Assembly (NCBI GenBank): GCA_040218875.1
Contig: JAVJQP010000050.1
Reading direction: 5' to 3' (one strand)
Length of the DNA: 64,000 nucleotides
DNA from: Coleofasciculus sp937127375
Lineage (GTDB): Bacteria > Cyanobacteriota > Cyanobacteriia > Cyanobacteriales > Coleofasciculaceae
The position numbers were made by a program, and so were the translations under genes. Below are positions 18,461-28,177 of this stretch, piece after piece. Below the pieces are notes generated by a model. The model worked only from the letters and a program-made list of their open reading frames with translations, did not search any database and was not told where the DNA came from. Numbering within the stretch: position 1 is the first letter of the stretch; the number at the start of each line of letters is the position of its first letter.

Positions 18461-20455
18461 ATGCATCTAATAATGATTAAGCGTTTAAAGACTAAATCTC
18501 CACTGTTGACTATTCGTATATTAGCTTTAGCGATTTGTACGGCTATCTTAGTGATTGGCATTAACTATATCGTTGGGCAACCTGCCAATGAACAATTAAA
18601 TCTTTCTACAGAAAATAAAACCTGGTTTACTTCCAGTCTTTTACGCACCCATGAGTTTAGATTATTCGACTTAGGCGTCGTTGATGTTAATTCGGACAAA
18701 AATTTAGATATCTTCACGTCTAATCATAATCATGGTCAGTTACTCTTGCTGGGTGAAGGCAATGGCGAATTTACCCAAAATAGGTTATCGTCGTTGCGAC
18801 TGGATCAAGACCACGATTTTCCGGGTCTTGAATATTCGGGAACTGAGCCTAAAATTAGTAAGCCAGGTATCTATATTTACTGGAAAGACAGAAGCTTAAT
18901 TATAAAAAACAATAAAAACAAAAACTCAATTCAAGGACTAATTAAATTATCTTCTCCCCTAACCGTCAAAGAAAATAAGCAATTTGATGTCAACGTCACC
19001 GAAGACAAACTTGCTTCCGGAGCCATTGTATCAACCTTGGAATTTAAAAGTGAAACTAATGATAGTAAACTTGTCTTTACACCTCACAACGTTAGCCTGC
19101 CGATCACGTTCCAGCTAGATAATCTAGATAATGAACTTCCTCTAGAGAGCGTCTTTGTTGGCAATCAATTTGTCAATCCCAAGTCCCCCGAATTCTCTTT
19201 ATATTTAAGAGACCGTCACGGCATGGCTTGGGCAGACTATGATGCAGAAGGCATGGTTGATGTTTTCATCGTGCGCGGGGGTCTCAAGGGGAGAATGGAT
19301 AAAATTCCGGAGAGGTTCAGCGATGAATTATTAGTTGATCAGGGTAACCCGACGTTTCAGGATATTACAGATCAATCAGGAATTGTTAAGCATGGCTGTC
19401 CCGCTTTACAGACGGCTTGGGTGGATTTTAATGCAGATAATCGTCTCGATATTTACACGGTATGTTATCAAGCGGCTGGTCAAACAGCTACGTTTCCCAA
19501 TCAGCTTTATCGTCAGGATTCTGAGGGTACGTTTGTGAACGTAGCTAGCCCAACCAATCTGGATTTTCCTAACATGGGAATCTTTGCCTGGTTAGATGCA
19601 GATAGAGATAGAGATATTGATTTAGTTTGGGTGGATGAAAAAGCGTTTTGGTTGTATGTCAATGAATCCGGGCAATTTAACCCTCAGTTAATTGGAGAAA
19701 ATCCTGGAAGTGTGATCGAGAGATTTGAGGATAGCAATAAATTGACGGTTGCTGACTATGATGCGGATGGGGATTTAGATGTATTTTTTGCCTCACCCAA
19801 CGCCAATGCCTTATTAATTAATAATCGCGGGACGTATGAAGTGGTTAAACCCCAGCAAGTTGGACTCCCGACTCAAGCGTTGACGGCTAACTGGGTAGAC
19901 TACGATAACGACGGTTTAACCGATTTACATTTAATACCCGGTGGGTTATATCGCCAAGGTCAAGACCACAAATTTACAGCCACTCAGATGCTAGAAGTGA
20001 AATCCCCTGAATTACTGGAGTCCCGCGCCACTTGGCTTGATGCCGATAACGATGGCGATCGCGATTTACTTTTAGCCACACGGTATCACGATTCTATCCT
20101 GAATCGGTTTGTCAAAAAAGTATTTGCACAATCCCCGTTACCCTCGTTCTGGCAAGTGAAGCTATATTCTAATATCGGTGCAACCAATCATTGGCTACAA
20201 GTTCAACTCATTGGATCACCTAAAAATCGCCAAGCTATTGGTTCTCATGTTGAAGTGGTTGCGTCTGACGGAGTTCAAGTTCAAGCTGTTGGTCAAGCGG
20301 AAGGATCGCACTTTTCTCAGGGACATTATCGGTTGTACTTTGGGTTAGGACAAACTCCTCAAGTCAACTCAATCAAGATAGTTTGGTCGGACGGGGAGTT
20401 CCAGGAAATTAAAAATCCGCCTATTGACCAGTTGTTAACTATTGAAAAAGCTTAA
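18461..20455 (+). CDS. Membrane-anchored FG-GAP / UnbV (ASPIC) protein
   Basis: One N-terminal hydrophobic helix (about residues 17-37) anchors a 600-residue periplasmic or outer-facing region. It carries several calcium-binding FG-GAP/VCBS motifs of the DxDxDGxxD type (DVNSDKNLDIF, DADRDRDIDLV, DYDADGDLDVF, DADNDGDRDLL), expected to build a beta-propeller. The C-terminus has the UnbV/ASPIC fold (WLQVQL..IGSHVEV..HYRLYFGLG..IVWSDG). Animal CRTAC1 has the same combination; the bacterial role is unknown. It sits between two sulfotransferases, with the next one 13 bp downstream, so it is probably part of the EPS operon. I infer a carbohydrate-binding or surface function. Confidence 0.85.
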   Translation: MHLIMIKRLKTKSPLLTIRILALAICTAILVIGINYIVGQPANEQLNLSTENKTWFTSSLLRTHEFRLFDLGVVDVNSDKNLDIFTSNHNHGQLLLLGEGNGEFTQNRLSSLRLDQDHDFPGLEYSGTEPKISKPGIYIYWKDRSLIIKNNKNKNSIQGLIKLSSPLTVKENKQFDVNVTEDKLASGAIVSTLEFKSETNDSKLVFTPHNVSLPITFQLDNLDNELPLESVFVGNQFVNPKSPEFSLYLRDRHGMAWADYDAEGMVDVFIVRGGLKGRMDKIPERFSDELLVDQGNPTFQDITDQSGIVKHGCPALQTAWVDFNADNRLDIYTVCYQAAGQTATFPNQLYRQDSEGTFVNVASPTNLDFPNMGIFAWLDADRDRDIDLVWVDEKAFWLYVNESGQFNPQLIGENPGSVIERFEDSNKLTVADYDADGDLDVFFASPNANALLINNRGTYEVVKPQQVGLPTQALTANWVDYDNDGLTDLHLIPGGLYRQGQDHKFTATQMLEVKSPELLESRATWLDADNDGDRDLLLATRYHDSILNRFVKKVFAQSPLPSFWQVKLYSNIGATNHWLQVQLIGSPKNRQAIGSHVEVVASDGVQVQAVGQAEGSHFSQGHYRLYFGLGQTPQVNSIKIVWSDGEFQEIKNPPIDQLLTIEKA

Positions 20456-20468
20456 GGAGGGAATTGAA

Positions 20469-21362
20469 ATGGTAATGCCTAATTTTCTAATTATCGGTGC
20501 GGCTAAAGCGGGAACCAGTTCGCTTTATTCCTACTTAAAACAGCATCCTCAGATTTATATGAGTCCGATTAAGGAACCGAGGTTTTTTGCCTTAGAAGGT
20601 GAGACCCTTGATTTCCAAGGTCTTGCACAGGGAATCAATCGTCGTTCAGTGACTCAGATTGAGGACTATTGCCGCCTATTTCAAGGTGTTACCAACGAGA
20701 TAGCGATTGGTGAAGCGTCTACATTATACCTGCACAGTCAGAAGGCGATCGCCCGGATCAAGCACTATATTCCTAAGGTTAAATTAATCGCCATTCTTCG
20801 TGATCCAGCCGAGCGAGCTTTTTCGAGTTATCTGCATTTAGTTCGGGATGGTTACGAGACACTTTCTTTTGCCGAGGGACTGGACGCAGAAGAACGCAGA
20901 ATCAAAGAGAAATGGCAGCCGCTTTGGTATTACAAGCAGCGAGGATTTTATGCCGATTGGATTAAGCAATATTTTGCCGCGTTTGAACGAGAACAGATTA
21001 AGATTTACCTGTATGATGATTTGGTAGCTGACACGAATGCTGTGGTTAAAGATATTTATCAGTTCCTGGGTGTCGATGATGACTTTACGCCCGAATTAAC
21101 TAGAGAAAATGTATCAGGGATTCCCAAAAATAAGCTTTTACAAACAATTCTGACTAAAGAAAATCTGATTAAATCGGCGCTTAAGCCTTTACTGCCTAAA
21201 AAACTCCGTCACAGCCTTAACCGGAGTATTACCCAGAAGAATCTGGGCAAAAAAACAATTCTAGATCCTGACATCCGAGAAAAATTAATCGATATGTATA
21301 AACCAGATATTATACAGCTTCAGACCATTCTGGGGCGAGATCTGGCTAAGTGGATGAAGTAG
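20469..21362 (+). CDS. Sulfotransferase 2
   Basis: A second copy of the EPS-type sulfotransferase with PAPS loop IIGAAKAGTSSLYSYL and 3'-phosphate motif LRDPAERAFSSY. The start at 20469 follows a strong AAGGAGG (20454-20460) that overlaps the stop codon of the preceding gene, implying translational coupling. In-frame upstream starts fall inside that gene. About 297 residues. The family conventionally uses cytosolic PAPS, so sulfation would precede export. Which sugar it modifies cannot be read from sequence. Confidence 0.9.
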   Translation: MVMPNFLIIGAAKAGTSSLYSYLKQHPQIYMSPIKEPRFFALEGETLDFQGLAQGINRRSVTQIEDYCRLFQGVTNEIAIGEASTLYLHSQKAIARIKHYIPKVKLIAILRDPAERAFSSYLHLVRDGYETLSFAEGLDAEERRIKEKWQPLWYYKQRGFYADWIKQYFAAFEREQIKIYLYDDLVADTNAVVKDIYQFLGVDDDFTPELTRENVSGIPKNKLLQTILTKENLIKSALKPLLPKKLRHSLNRSITQKNLGKKTILDPDIREKLIDMYKPDIIQLQTILGRDLAKWMK

Positions 21363-21484
21363 TTGAGTGGACGAAAAGGCTTGATATGAAGTTTTGATGA
21401 AGTTTAAATATTTACTTGATTTTGCTTTTTTTAAAGGGTTAACATACAAATGAATCCATAAATAGCAATTAAGTTCCCAGGATT

Positions 21485-24400
21485 ATGTGTGTAATTTGTA
21501 ATTTATTATATTCTAAGCTTGATACGAATACTGAAACTTCGTTTGAGCAAGATCAAGCCCCAGCCGAGCAAAATTTACTCCTGAATCAGTCACTTATAGA
21601 AATAGTGGCGTCAAATCAGGATGTGGAAACGAGTAGCACAACGTCCACAGACGATAACGTAACATCCACGACTACGCTTGGTTTTGAAGAGGTCACTGAT
21701 GAAGCGGGAATATCTTATGCCGGACTTACCTATGGTTCAGCTTGGGGTGATTTCAACGGAGACAGTTTTCCTGATCTCTGGGTTAATAATCACTTTAATC
21801 ATCCTGGCATTTTATATCTAAACCAGAAAGATGGCACTTTTTCTGATGCTACCTCTACCGTCTTCTTGCTAGAAGAATTAACAGCAGGTTCAGGACTAAG
21901 CTCTGATCATCATGGAGCAACATGGGTAGATTTCGATAATGATGGAGACCAGGATTTATTACAGCTTGTCGGTTCACCGACAACGGAACCGAATTTATTG
22001 TTTGTTAATGAGGGAGGTGTACTCAGAGATCAGGCGCCAGAATTAGGTTTAGCTTACGCCAGCGCCAAGGCACAAGGTCCTATTTGGTTTGACTTTGATA
22101 ATGATGGTTTGCTCGATCTTTTCCATGGCTCTACCTCAAGATCAGATGGTCTTGACCCGACAACAGTTTTTCGCCAAACCAGTAATGGTTTTGAGAATGT
22201 TGGTTCGGTTGTTGTCCCCGGACTTGAATCAGAGACTGTAAAATTTGGTACTTTATCCGATCTCTCTGGAGATGGTGTTTTAGATCTTGTATTGCCCCAA
22301 GACAAAACGATTTTTGACACAACGTCCACACCGTTTCCCGACATAACCTCTAGTTTATTATCAAGTATACATTTGCTCTCTGGTAGCGATATTGTGTCGG
22401 CTGACTTCAATGGCGATCTGCGTCAAGATCTCTATTTTACGCGCCGAGGTAGAAATGTAGAGGTAGGTCAAGTTAACTCTAACGAGTTTAGAGGATTTCT
22501 TGAATCAGATGGTAATGCAACAGGTGTCCAATTCAATACAACCGGAGATGTCACCTTTAAATTTGCCTTGGCTTCCGCTAACAATATTTTTATCGGATCT
22601 AGCGGATTTAATCCCACTCCGGTTGACAACTTTAGTGAATTCACCTTATCTCCAGATGATCCCAATGTAGTCGGCGTTTATCCTTATCAGCCTGGTGTTG
22701 ATCAAGGAATTTATATTGGCTATGACCCCAGCCTACAGCGTTGGCAAATCTTTACCTCAATTAATCGAGAAGGTATTCGGGTTGAAGCGACTCAGCCAAT
22801 TTCTGAATTAACAGCTTTGGGTTTTGATCCTAATCCTTCTTTTCCCTCGGATCGACTATTGCTTAATACCGATCAAGGATTAGTAGATTTTAGTAGCGAA
22901 GCTGGTATCAATACTATCAATAGCCCTAGCAACAGCGTAACGGCTGGTGATTTTGACAACGATATGGATATAGACCTCTATCTTGTTGCCACGGGGTCAG
23001 CTTTAAACCGAGAAAATATCCTGCTTGAGAATCAAGGAGATGGCACATTTCTTCCGGTGTCAAATGCTGGGGGAGCAGTCGGTTCTAATTTGGGATTGGG
23101 TGATGCGGTAACGACGGCTGACTACGATCTCGATGGTTTTCTCGACTTATTCGTTACCAATGGTTTTGTGGAAGGTACGCCATTGTATAGTGATGATGGT
23201 CCCCACCAGCTTTTCCGCAACCAAGGCAATGGCAATAACTGGCTGCAAATTGACCTAGAAGGCACAGTTTCCAACCGAGACGGAATTGGCGCACGAGTAT
23301 TTGTGACGTCTGGAGGCGTTACCCAACTGCGTGAACAATCTGGAGGAATTCATAAGTGGGCGCAAAATCACCAGCGCATCCATTTTGGACTGGCTGAGAA
23401 TACCCAAGTAGATTTATTAGAAATTCATTGGCCCAGTGGGATTGTTCAACAACTGGAAAACGTCTCAGCGAATCAGTTAATTACAGTTTTAGAAGCAGAT
23501 AACAGCAACGTAAATACGGCTCCAATCGCCATAGATGACGATGCAACCACTACTGAAAATACACCGGTCAATATCGATGTGTTGAGTAACGATAGCGATG
23601 CTGAGGCAGATGCACTCTCGCTGAGTATCGTGACCCCTCCCACCAACGGTACTGCTGTAGTTGATGACAACGATACCCCTGATGATTTGAGTGACGATTT
23701 TATCACCTATACTCCGGCTGTAGATTTCACAGGTACTGATCAATTTGAGTATCAGGTTGATGATCTCCAGAGTACAGATACCGCCACAGTTAACCTGACA
23801 ATCAACCCGTTCACCAAAACGTCTATTCGGATCGAAGCTGAAGACTATGTAACTGGCGGTCAAGGTATCAGTTATTATGACACCACGAAAAAGAATTTTG
23901 GCGGTGCTTATCGCAATGATCCGGTGGATATTCAAGCCACATCTGATGTGGGTGGAGGTTTTAATGTTGGCTGGACTGACGCCGGGGAATGGCTAACCTA
24001 TGACTTCACTGTACCCAAGTCTGGTCTATACAATTTAGTGGCTCGTGTCGCTAGTGGCAAGGATGGTATTCACAGTTTCAATGTTACAGTTGATGGACAA
24101 ACAGAAACCTTTGAATTTGACAAAACGGGTGACTGGCAGACCTGGCAAAATGTAGGTGTCGAAGGTCTTAACCTTTCGGCTGGCTCTCAACAATTACGAG
24201 TCGATATCCTCAACGGGGATTTTAATCTTAATTATCTGGAGTTTATCCCAGCTCTAGAAGATAACACAATAAATGGTACGGCTGATGATGATACGCTTGA
24301 CGGTACCGATGATGATGATATTATCAACGGCTTTAATGGTAGGGACATCCTCAAGGGAGCCTCTGGTAAAGATACCCTAAATGGCGGCGATAAGCGGGAC

Positions 24401-24862
24401 GTGCTTTATGGCGGTGGTGGTGAGGATATTCTTAATGGTGATGCTGGCAATGATAATCTTAATGGCGGGTTTAGCGATGATATTCTCAATGGTGGTCTTA
24501 GAAATGACTTACTTATTGGTGGGTTCGGCAATGACACGCTTACAGGAGGCGAAGGGTCTGATCGATTCCGTTTTTTCCGAACAACGGATGGAGTAGACAC
24601 GATTACTGACTTCTCTGTAGCAGATGACGAAATTCAGGTTAAGGGTAAAAGAATGGGTGGTGATCTGGTAAAGGGTGTCCTTAGCGCCGAACAGTTTGTG
24701 CTGGGAACAACCGCATTAGATAGCGAGGATCGCTTTATTTATGACCAAACTACAGGTAATCTATTCTTTGATATCGATGGCGCTGGCGGTAGTGACCAAA
24801 TCTTGCTAGCAACGTTGTCTAACCAAGCCAACATCAGTTTTGCCGATATTGTGGTCTTTTAA
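21485..24862 (+). CDS. Secreted FG-GAP / UnbV / CBM6 / RTX protein
   Basis: A 1125-residue mosaic. Residues about 60-560 have FG-GAP calcium motifs (DFDNDGDQDLL, DFDNDGLLDLF, DYDLDGFLDLF) and about 575-670 form a UnbV/ASPIC domain. About 680-780 is a cadherin-like/tandem-95 module (NTAPIAIDDDATTTENTPV), 783-921 is a family 6 carbohydrate-binding module starting IRIEAEDYV, and 927-1035 holds hemolysin-type nonapeptide repeats (GGxGxDxLx), followed by the usual C-terminal RTX tail. There is no signal peptide, so type I secretion is expected. The FG-GAP plus UnbV core is shared with the membrane protein two genes upstream. A surface role in binding the sulfated polysaccharide via Ca2+ is inferred. 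Confidence 0.88.
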   Translation: MCVICNLLYSKLDTNTETSFEQDQAPAEQNLLLNQSLIEIVASNQDVETSSTTSTDDNVTSTTTLGFEEVTDEAGISYAGLTYGSAWGDFNGDSFPDLWVNNHFNHPGILYLNQKDGTFSDATSTVFLLEELTAGSGLSSDHHGATWVDFDNDGDQDLLQLVGSPTTEPNLLFVNEGGVLRDQAPELGLAYASAKAQGPIWFDFDNDGLLDLFHGSTSRSDGLDPTTVFRQTSNGFENVGSVVVPGLESETVKFGTLSDLSGDGVLDLVLPQDKTIFDTTSTPFPDITSSLLSSIHLLSGSDIVSADFNGDLRQDLYFTRRGRNVEVGQVNSNEFRGFLESDGNATGVQFNTTGDVTFKFALASANNIFIGSSGFNPTPVDNFSEFTLSPDDPNVVGVYPYQPGVDQGIYIGYDPSLQRWQIFTSINREGIRVEATQPISELTALGFDPNPSFPSDRLLLNTDQGLVDFSSEAGINTINSPSNSVTAGDFDNDMDIDLYLVATGSALNRENILLENQGDGTFLPVSNAGGAVGSNLGLGDAVTTADYDLDGFLDLFVTNGFVEGTPLYSDDGPHQLFRNQGNGNNWLQIDLEGTVSNRDGIGARVFVTSGGVTQLREQSGGIHKWAQNHQRIHFGLAENTQVDLLEIHWPSGIVQQLENVSANQLITVLEADNSNVNTAPIAIDDDATTTENTPVNIDVLSNDSDAEADALSLSIVTPPTNGTAVVDDNDTPDDLSDDFITYTPAVDFTGTDQFEYQVDDLQSTDTATVNLTINPFTKTSIRIEAEDYVTGGQGISYYDTTKKNFGGAYRNDPVDIQATSDVGGGFNVGWTDAGEWLTYDFTVPKSGLYNLVARVASGKDGIHSFNVTVDGQTETFEFDKTGDWQTWQNVGVEGLNLSAGSQQLRVDILNGDFNLNYLEFIPALEDNTINGTADDDTLDGTDDDDIINGFNGRDILKGASGKDTLNGGDKRDVLYGGGGEDILNGDAGNDNLNGGFSDDILNGGLRNDLLIGGFGNDTLTGGEGSDRFRFFRTTDGVDTITDFSVADDEIQVKGKRMGGDLVKGVLSAEQFVLGTTALDSEDRFIYDQTTGNLFFDIDGAGGSDQILLATLSNQANISFADIVVF

Positions 24863-24888
24863 CCTACCTTGGCTCTACCCCACCCTAA

Positions 24889-24948
24889 CCCTCCCCTTGG
24901 TAAGGGGAGGGAACCGGAAGGGAACATTTCCCCCCTTAGCAAGGGGGG
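24889..24948. repeat. Two G/C-rich hairpin repeats after the RTX gene
   Basis: CCCTCCCCTT-GGT-AAGGGGAGGG (24889-24911) is a perfect 10-bp stem with a 3-nt loop. CCCCCCTT-AGC-AAGGGGGG (24930-24948) is a perfect 8-bp stem. No T-run follows, so these look like dispersed cyanobacterial foldback repeats, though they could also stall transcription. Confidence 0.75.
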
Positions 24949-25007
24949 ATTAAGGGGGGTTAAGATTAAGGCGACGAAATTCAAAGTCTTACAGCGAAAG
25001 TTTTCAC

Positions 25008-25044
25008 CTTAAGTTGACACGGATGGACATTGCCGTTCCCCTAC
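25008..25044. repeat. Dispersed 37-bp repeat, copy 2
   Basis: Gap-free match to 10-46: identical CTTAAGTTGACAC and CCCCTAC ends, diverged centre. Confidence 0.6.
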
Positions 25045-25082
25045 TATATGTGGCGTTTGTGCGTAAGTCCGGGAAAAAATAA

Positions 25083-25988
25083 ATGTTTAAAGAGGGAGCA
25101 TCGTCAGTCATGGATATTGACTATAATGTCATTTTAGGTTGTCCCCGATCCGGAACAACTTTTTTACTTGATTCTCTAAAACCTTTACCGCATTCAGAAT
25201 GTATTTCTGGGCATTTACTGCCGATTGTCATTCCCCACCTGATCAATCGTGACCTCGGTGCTGAAACCTATCAAGCACTTTTGACTGGATTTGAGTTCTC
25301 TTTGATCGATTTTCTGGAATCCATTTCCGAAGAACGAGTTTCGGCAATCCACAGATGGCTAACTCAGTCAATGGGGACAACAGAACTGATTCAGGCGTTG
25401 CAACGAAAACGGGTTATTGAACGGATCATTTATAAAGAGCCTTTTCTCAGTTTTGCCCCAGAATTTACCTACAAGGCTTTACCCAATTGTCGCATTGTCC
25501 ATATCTACCGCGATGGTCGAGATTGTGCCGATTCGCTGATCCGAAAATACGATGTATTGACGGATGAAAAGTTAACCCACTTGCGGACAGCCGAAGTCCC
25601 TCTTGGTCGTAACTATGATCACCGTTATGTTCCCTGGTGGGTTGATCCAGGTTTAGAAGCAGAATTTCTGGCGGCTACACCTTACGTAAGAGCGATTTGG
25701 ATGTGGAAAGAAATGGTACGCCGCTGTTATGAGTTCTTTTCTCGTCCCGATATTATCGCCAGTAAGCGGGTCTTGTTATTGAAATATGAAGACTTAGCGC
25801 GTGATCCAATTCACTATGGAGAAGCCGTTGTTGCCCATTTTGGTTGTCGCCTAAATAATCAGTTGCGCCAAAAATTTAAGCAAGCCAGAACTAGCTCAAT
25901 TAGCATCTATAAACGACGCGATCGCGCCGAAATTGCCGCCGCTGAACAAGTGGCTAAGTCTGAACTGGCGCTTTATGGTTATTTATAG
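25083..25988 (+). CDS. Sulfotransferase 3 (divergent)
   Basis: A sulfotransferase of a different branch: the PAPS loop reads LGCPRSGTTFLLDSL and the 3'-phosphate motif IYRDGRDCADSLIRKY. These resemble Stf0/tyrosylprotein-type and glycosaminoglycan-type enzymes more than the AAKAGT group nearby. Up to 301 residues from the ATG at 25083. The ATG at 25110 (MDIDYNVILGCPRSGTT) follows a GGGAG and gives a more typical N-terminus, so the start is unsettled. It probably targets a different acceptor position from copies 1, 2 and 4. Confidence 0.85.
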   Translation: MFKEGASSVMDIDYNVILGCPRSGTTFLLDSLKPLPHSECISGHLLPIVIPHLINRDLGAETYQALLTGFEFSLIDFLESISEERVSAIHRWLTQSMGTTELIQALQRKRVIERIIYKEPFLSFAPEFTYKALPNCRIVHIYRDGRDCADSLIRKYDVLTDEKLTHLRTAEVPLGRNYDHRYVPWWVDPGLEAEFLAATPYVRAIWMWKEMVRRCYEFFSRPDIIASKRVLLLKYEDLARDPIHYGEAVVAHFGCRLNNQLRQKFKQARTSSISIYKRRDRAEIAAAEQVAKSELALYGYL

Positions 25989-26032
25989 GGCTAAGTCAAA
26001 ACCTCAGTGTTCACTGTACCCGGTTATGAACG

Positions 26033-26923
26033 ATGACAATGCCTAATTTTCTGATTATTGGTGCAGCCAAAGCGGGAACGACGTCCCTCTATTCCTACTT
26101 AAATCAGCATCCCCAAGTTTATATGAGTCCAGTGAAAGAACCCCGGTTTTTCACCCCAGAGCTTTATAGTATTTACAATAACGGGGTGAGAGATAATGGG
26201 CGAAGAACGGCTTTGACGTTAGAACAATATTGTCAACTTTTTCAAGGAGTCTCAACTGAAATCGCTATTGGGGAAGCGTCTACCGAGTATCTTTATATTC
26301 CTAAAGCGCCGGAACGGATCAAAAGCCACATCCCCAATGCTAAAATCATTGCCATCCTTCGCAATCCAGTAGAACGAGCGTTTTCGGCGTTTCTTTATCA
26401 GTTTCGAGATGGCGTGGAAACTCTGACGTTTCAGCAAGCTCTTCAAGAAGAAGGAAAGCGGATTCAAGCGGGGTTTCGACCCGGATGGCACTACAAACAG
26501 GTGGGGTTTTATTCCAGTCAGGTTAAACGATATTTGGATGGTTTTGCTCCAGAACAGATAAGGATATATTTGTATGATGATCTATCATCAGATGGCTTGA
26601 CGGTTGTTCAAAATATCTATAGATTTTTAGCGATAGACGATACATTTACTCCGGACTTTAAGCGAGAAAATGTATCAGGGATTCCTAAACGAAGATGGTT
26701 ACAGAACTTGTTTACTAAAGATAATCCACTAAAATTAGCATTGAAACCTTTATTTTCGGAAAAATTACGTGTTGCCATTCGCGAGAGGGTCAAAAAACAA
26801 AATTTAGGAGCTAAACCTATTCTATTACCTGAGATTCGACAAGAGTTGGTCGAAGTGTATAGAGAAGATATTGAAAAGCTGCAAGCCCTTATACAGCGAG
26901 ACCTTTCGGCTTGGCTGAAATAG
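26033..26923 (+). CDS. Sulfotransferase 4
   Basis: A 296-residue paralogue of copies 1 and 2: PAPS loop IIGAAKAGTTSLYSYL, 3'-phosphate motif LRNPVERAFSAF, and C-terminal NLGAKPILLPEIRQEL and RDLSAWLK. The acceptor-side region after residue 40 (TPELYSIYNNGVRDNG) differs from the FALEGEPLDFQG segment of copies 1 and 2, which suggests a changed acceptor specificity. The start is the first ATG; MTMPNF versus MPNF is not resolved. Confidence 0.9.
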   Translation: MTMPNFLIIGAAKAGTTSLYSYLNQHPQVYMSPVKEPRFFTPELYSIYNNGVRDNGRRTALTLEQYCQLFQGVSTEIAIGEASTEYLYIPKAPERIKSHIPNAKIIAILRNPVERAFSAFLYQFRDGVETLTFQQALQEEGKRIQAGFRPGWHYKQVGFYSSQVKRYLDGFAPEQIRIYLYDDLSSDGLTVVQNIYRFLAIDDTFTPDFKRENVSGIPKRRWLQNLFTKDNPLKLALKPLFSEKLRVAIRERVKKQNLGAKPILLPEIRQELVEVYREDIEKLQALIQRDLSAWLK

Positions 26924-27003
26924 GCGAATAGTTCTGTAATGGCTGAGGGAGCAATCAACAATCAACAATGAACCATGAACAATCAACAAATGACAAATCT
27001 ATC

Positions 27004-28122
27004 ATGAAGCTCGGTATTGTTACTCATCGTGTGGATAAAGGCGATGGTCAAGGCAGAGTCAATTATGAAGTAGTCAAAGAAGCGCTCCGTCTCGGTCATC
27101 ACGTCACTCTCATCGCCAGTCAGATTGCGCTCGACTTGCAACAAAATAGTCAGGTTCAGTGGATTAATATCTCTGTCCAGAAATTGCCCACAGCATTGCT
27201 ACGAAATCTGGTTTTTTCCTGGCGAAGTGCTCAGTGGTTAAGCAAACACCGGGATGAACTGGATGTAGTCAAAGTTAATGGTGCAATCACCAGTAGTCCC
27301 GGAGATATTAACGCCGTGCATTTCGTCCACAGTTCCTGGCTGCGATCGCCTGTGCATACTTGGCGTATCCGGCGTGATCCCTATGGGTTCTATCAGTGGC
27401 TTTACACGAAGCTGAATGCTGGCTGGGAAAAACAGGCATTTGTCCAAGCTAAAGTAGTTGTGGCAGTTTCGGAAAAGGTTAAGCAGGAACTGGTAGAGAT
27501 GGGAATCCCACCCCAGTCTATTCAGGTGATTTTAAATGGGGTTGATTTGCAAGAGTTTCGTCCCACACGACGCGATCGCACTCCACTGGGTCTTCCTGAA
27601 GGCGTTATCCTGGCGTTTTTTGCCGGAGACATCCGCACCCCTCGAAAAAACTTAGATACGGTGCTGCACGCCTTAGTCGAAGTTCCTGAGTTACACCTAG
27701 CCGTTGCTGGAAGTACAGCCGGAAGTCCCTATCCTCAGCTCACCCAAAAGCTGAATCTAAGTCAACGAGTTCATTTTCTCGGCTATCGCAGCGATATTGC
27801 GGAAATCATGAACGCTGTGGATTTATTTGTGTTTCCCTCACGATATGAAGCTTGCACTCTGGTGCTGCTCGAAGCTATGGCGTCTGGACTCCCGGTGATT
27901 ACCGCCGCCACAGCAGGTGGTGCAGAAATAGTTACTCCAGATTGTGGCATCGTTTTATCTGATCCGGATGATACACAGGCGTTGATCCAAGCCCTAAAAA
28001 TCCTGACGATAACGCCAGAAAAAAGAAAACAAATGGGTCAAGCTGCCCGCCGTAAAGCTGAACAACATAGCTGGACAAATATGGCACACCGTTATGTTAA
28101 ACTACTTAAATCATTAGGTTAA
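27004..28122 (+). CDS. GT4 glycosyltransferase
   Basis: A GT-B retaining transferase. The N-terminus MKLGIVTHRVDKGDGQGRVN is the acceptor loop and YEACTLVLLEA is the E-x7-E donor motif. The start at 27004 (372 residues) is preferred over 26968 because the upstream 12 codons come from a low-complexity CAACAATGAAC / ACAAATGAC tract. It likely builds the EPS repeat unit. The same branch often appears beside sulfotransferase genes in cyanobacterial EPS loci; the donor sugar is unknown. Confidence 0.87.
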   Translation: MKLGIVTHRVDKGDGQGRVNYEVVKEALRLGHHVTLIASQIALDLQQNSQVQWINISVQKLPTALLRNLVFSWRSAQWLSKHRDELDVVKVNGAITSSPGDINAVHFVHSSWLRSPVHTWRIRRDPYGFYQWLYTKLNAGWEKQAFVQAKVVVAVSEKVKQELVEMGIPPQSIQVILNGVDLQEFRPTRRDRTPLGLPEGVILAFFAGDIRTPRKNLDTVLHALVEVPELHLAVAGSTAGSPYPQLTQKLNLSQRVHFLGYRSDIAEIMNAVDLFVFPSRYEACTLVLLEAMASGLPVITAATAGGAEIVTPDCGIVLSDPDDTQALIQALKILTITPEKRKQMGQAARRKAEQHSWTNMAHRYVKLLKSLG

Positions 28123-28177
28123 AATCAATAGTTATTTTATTAGTATTTAGCACAACCAAACTATTTAAAAAATAGTA

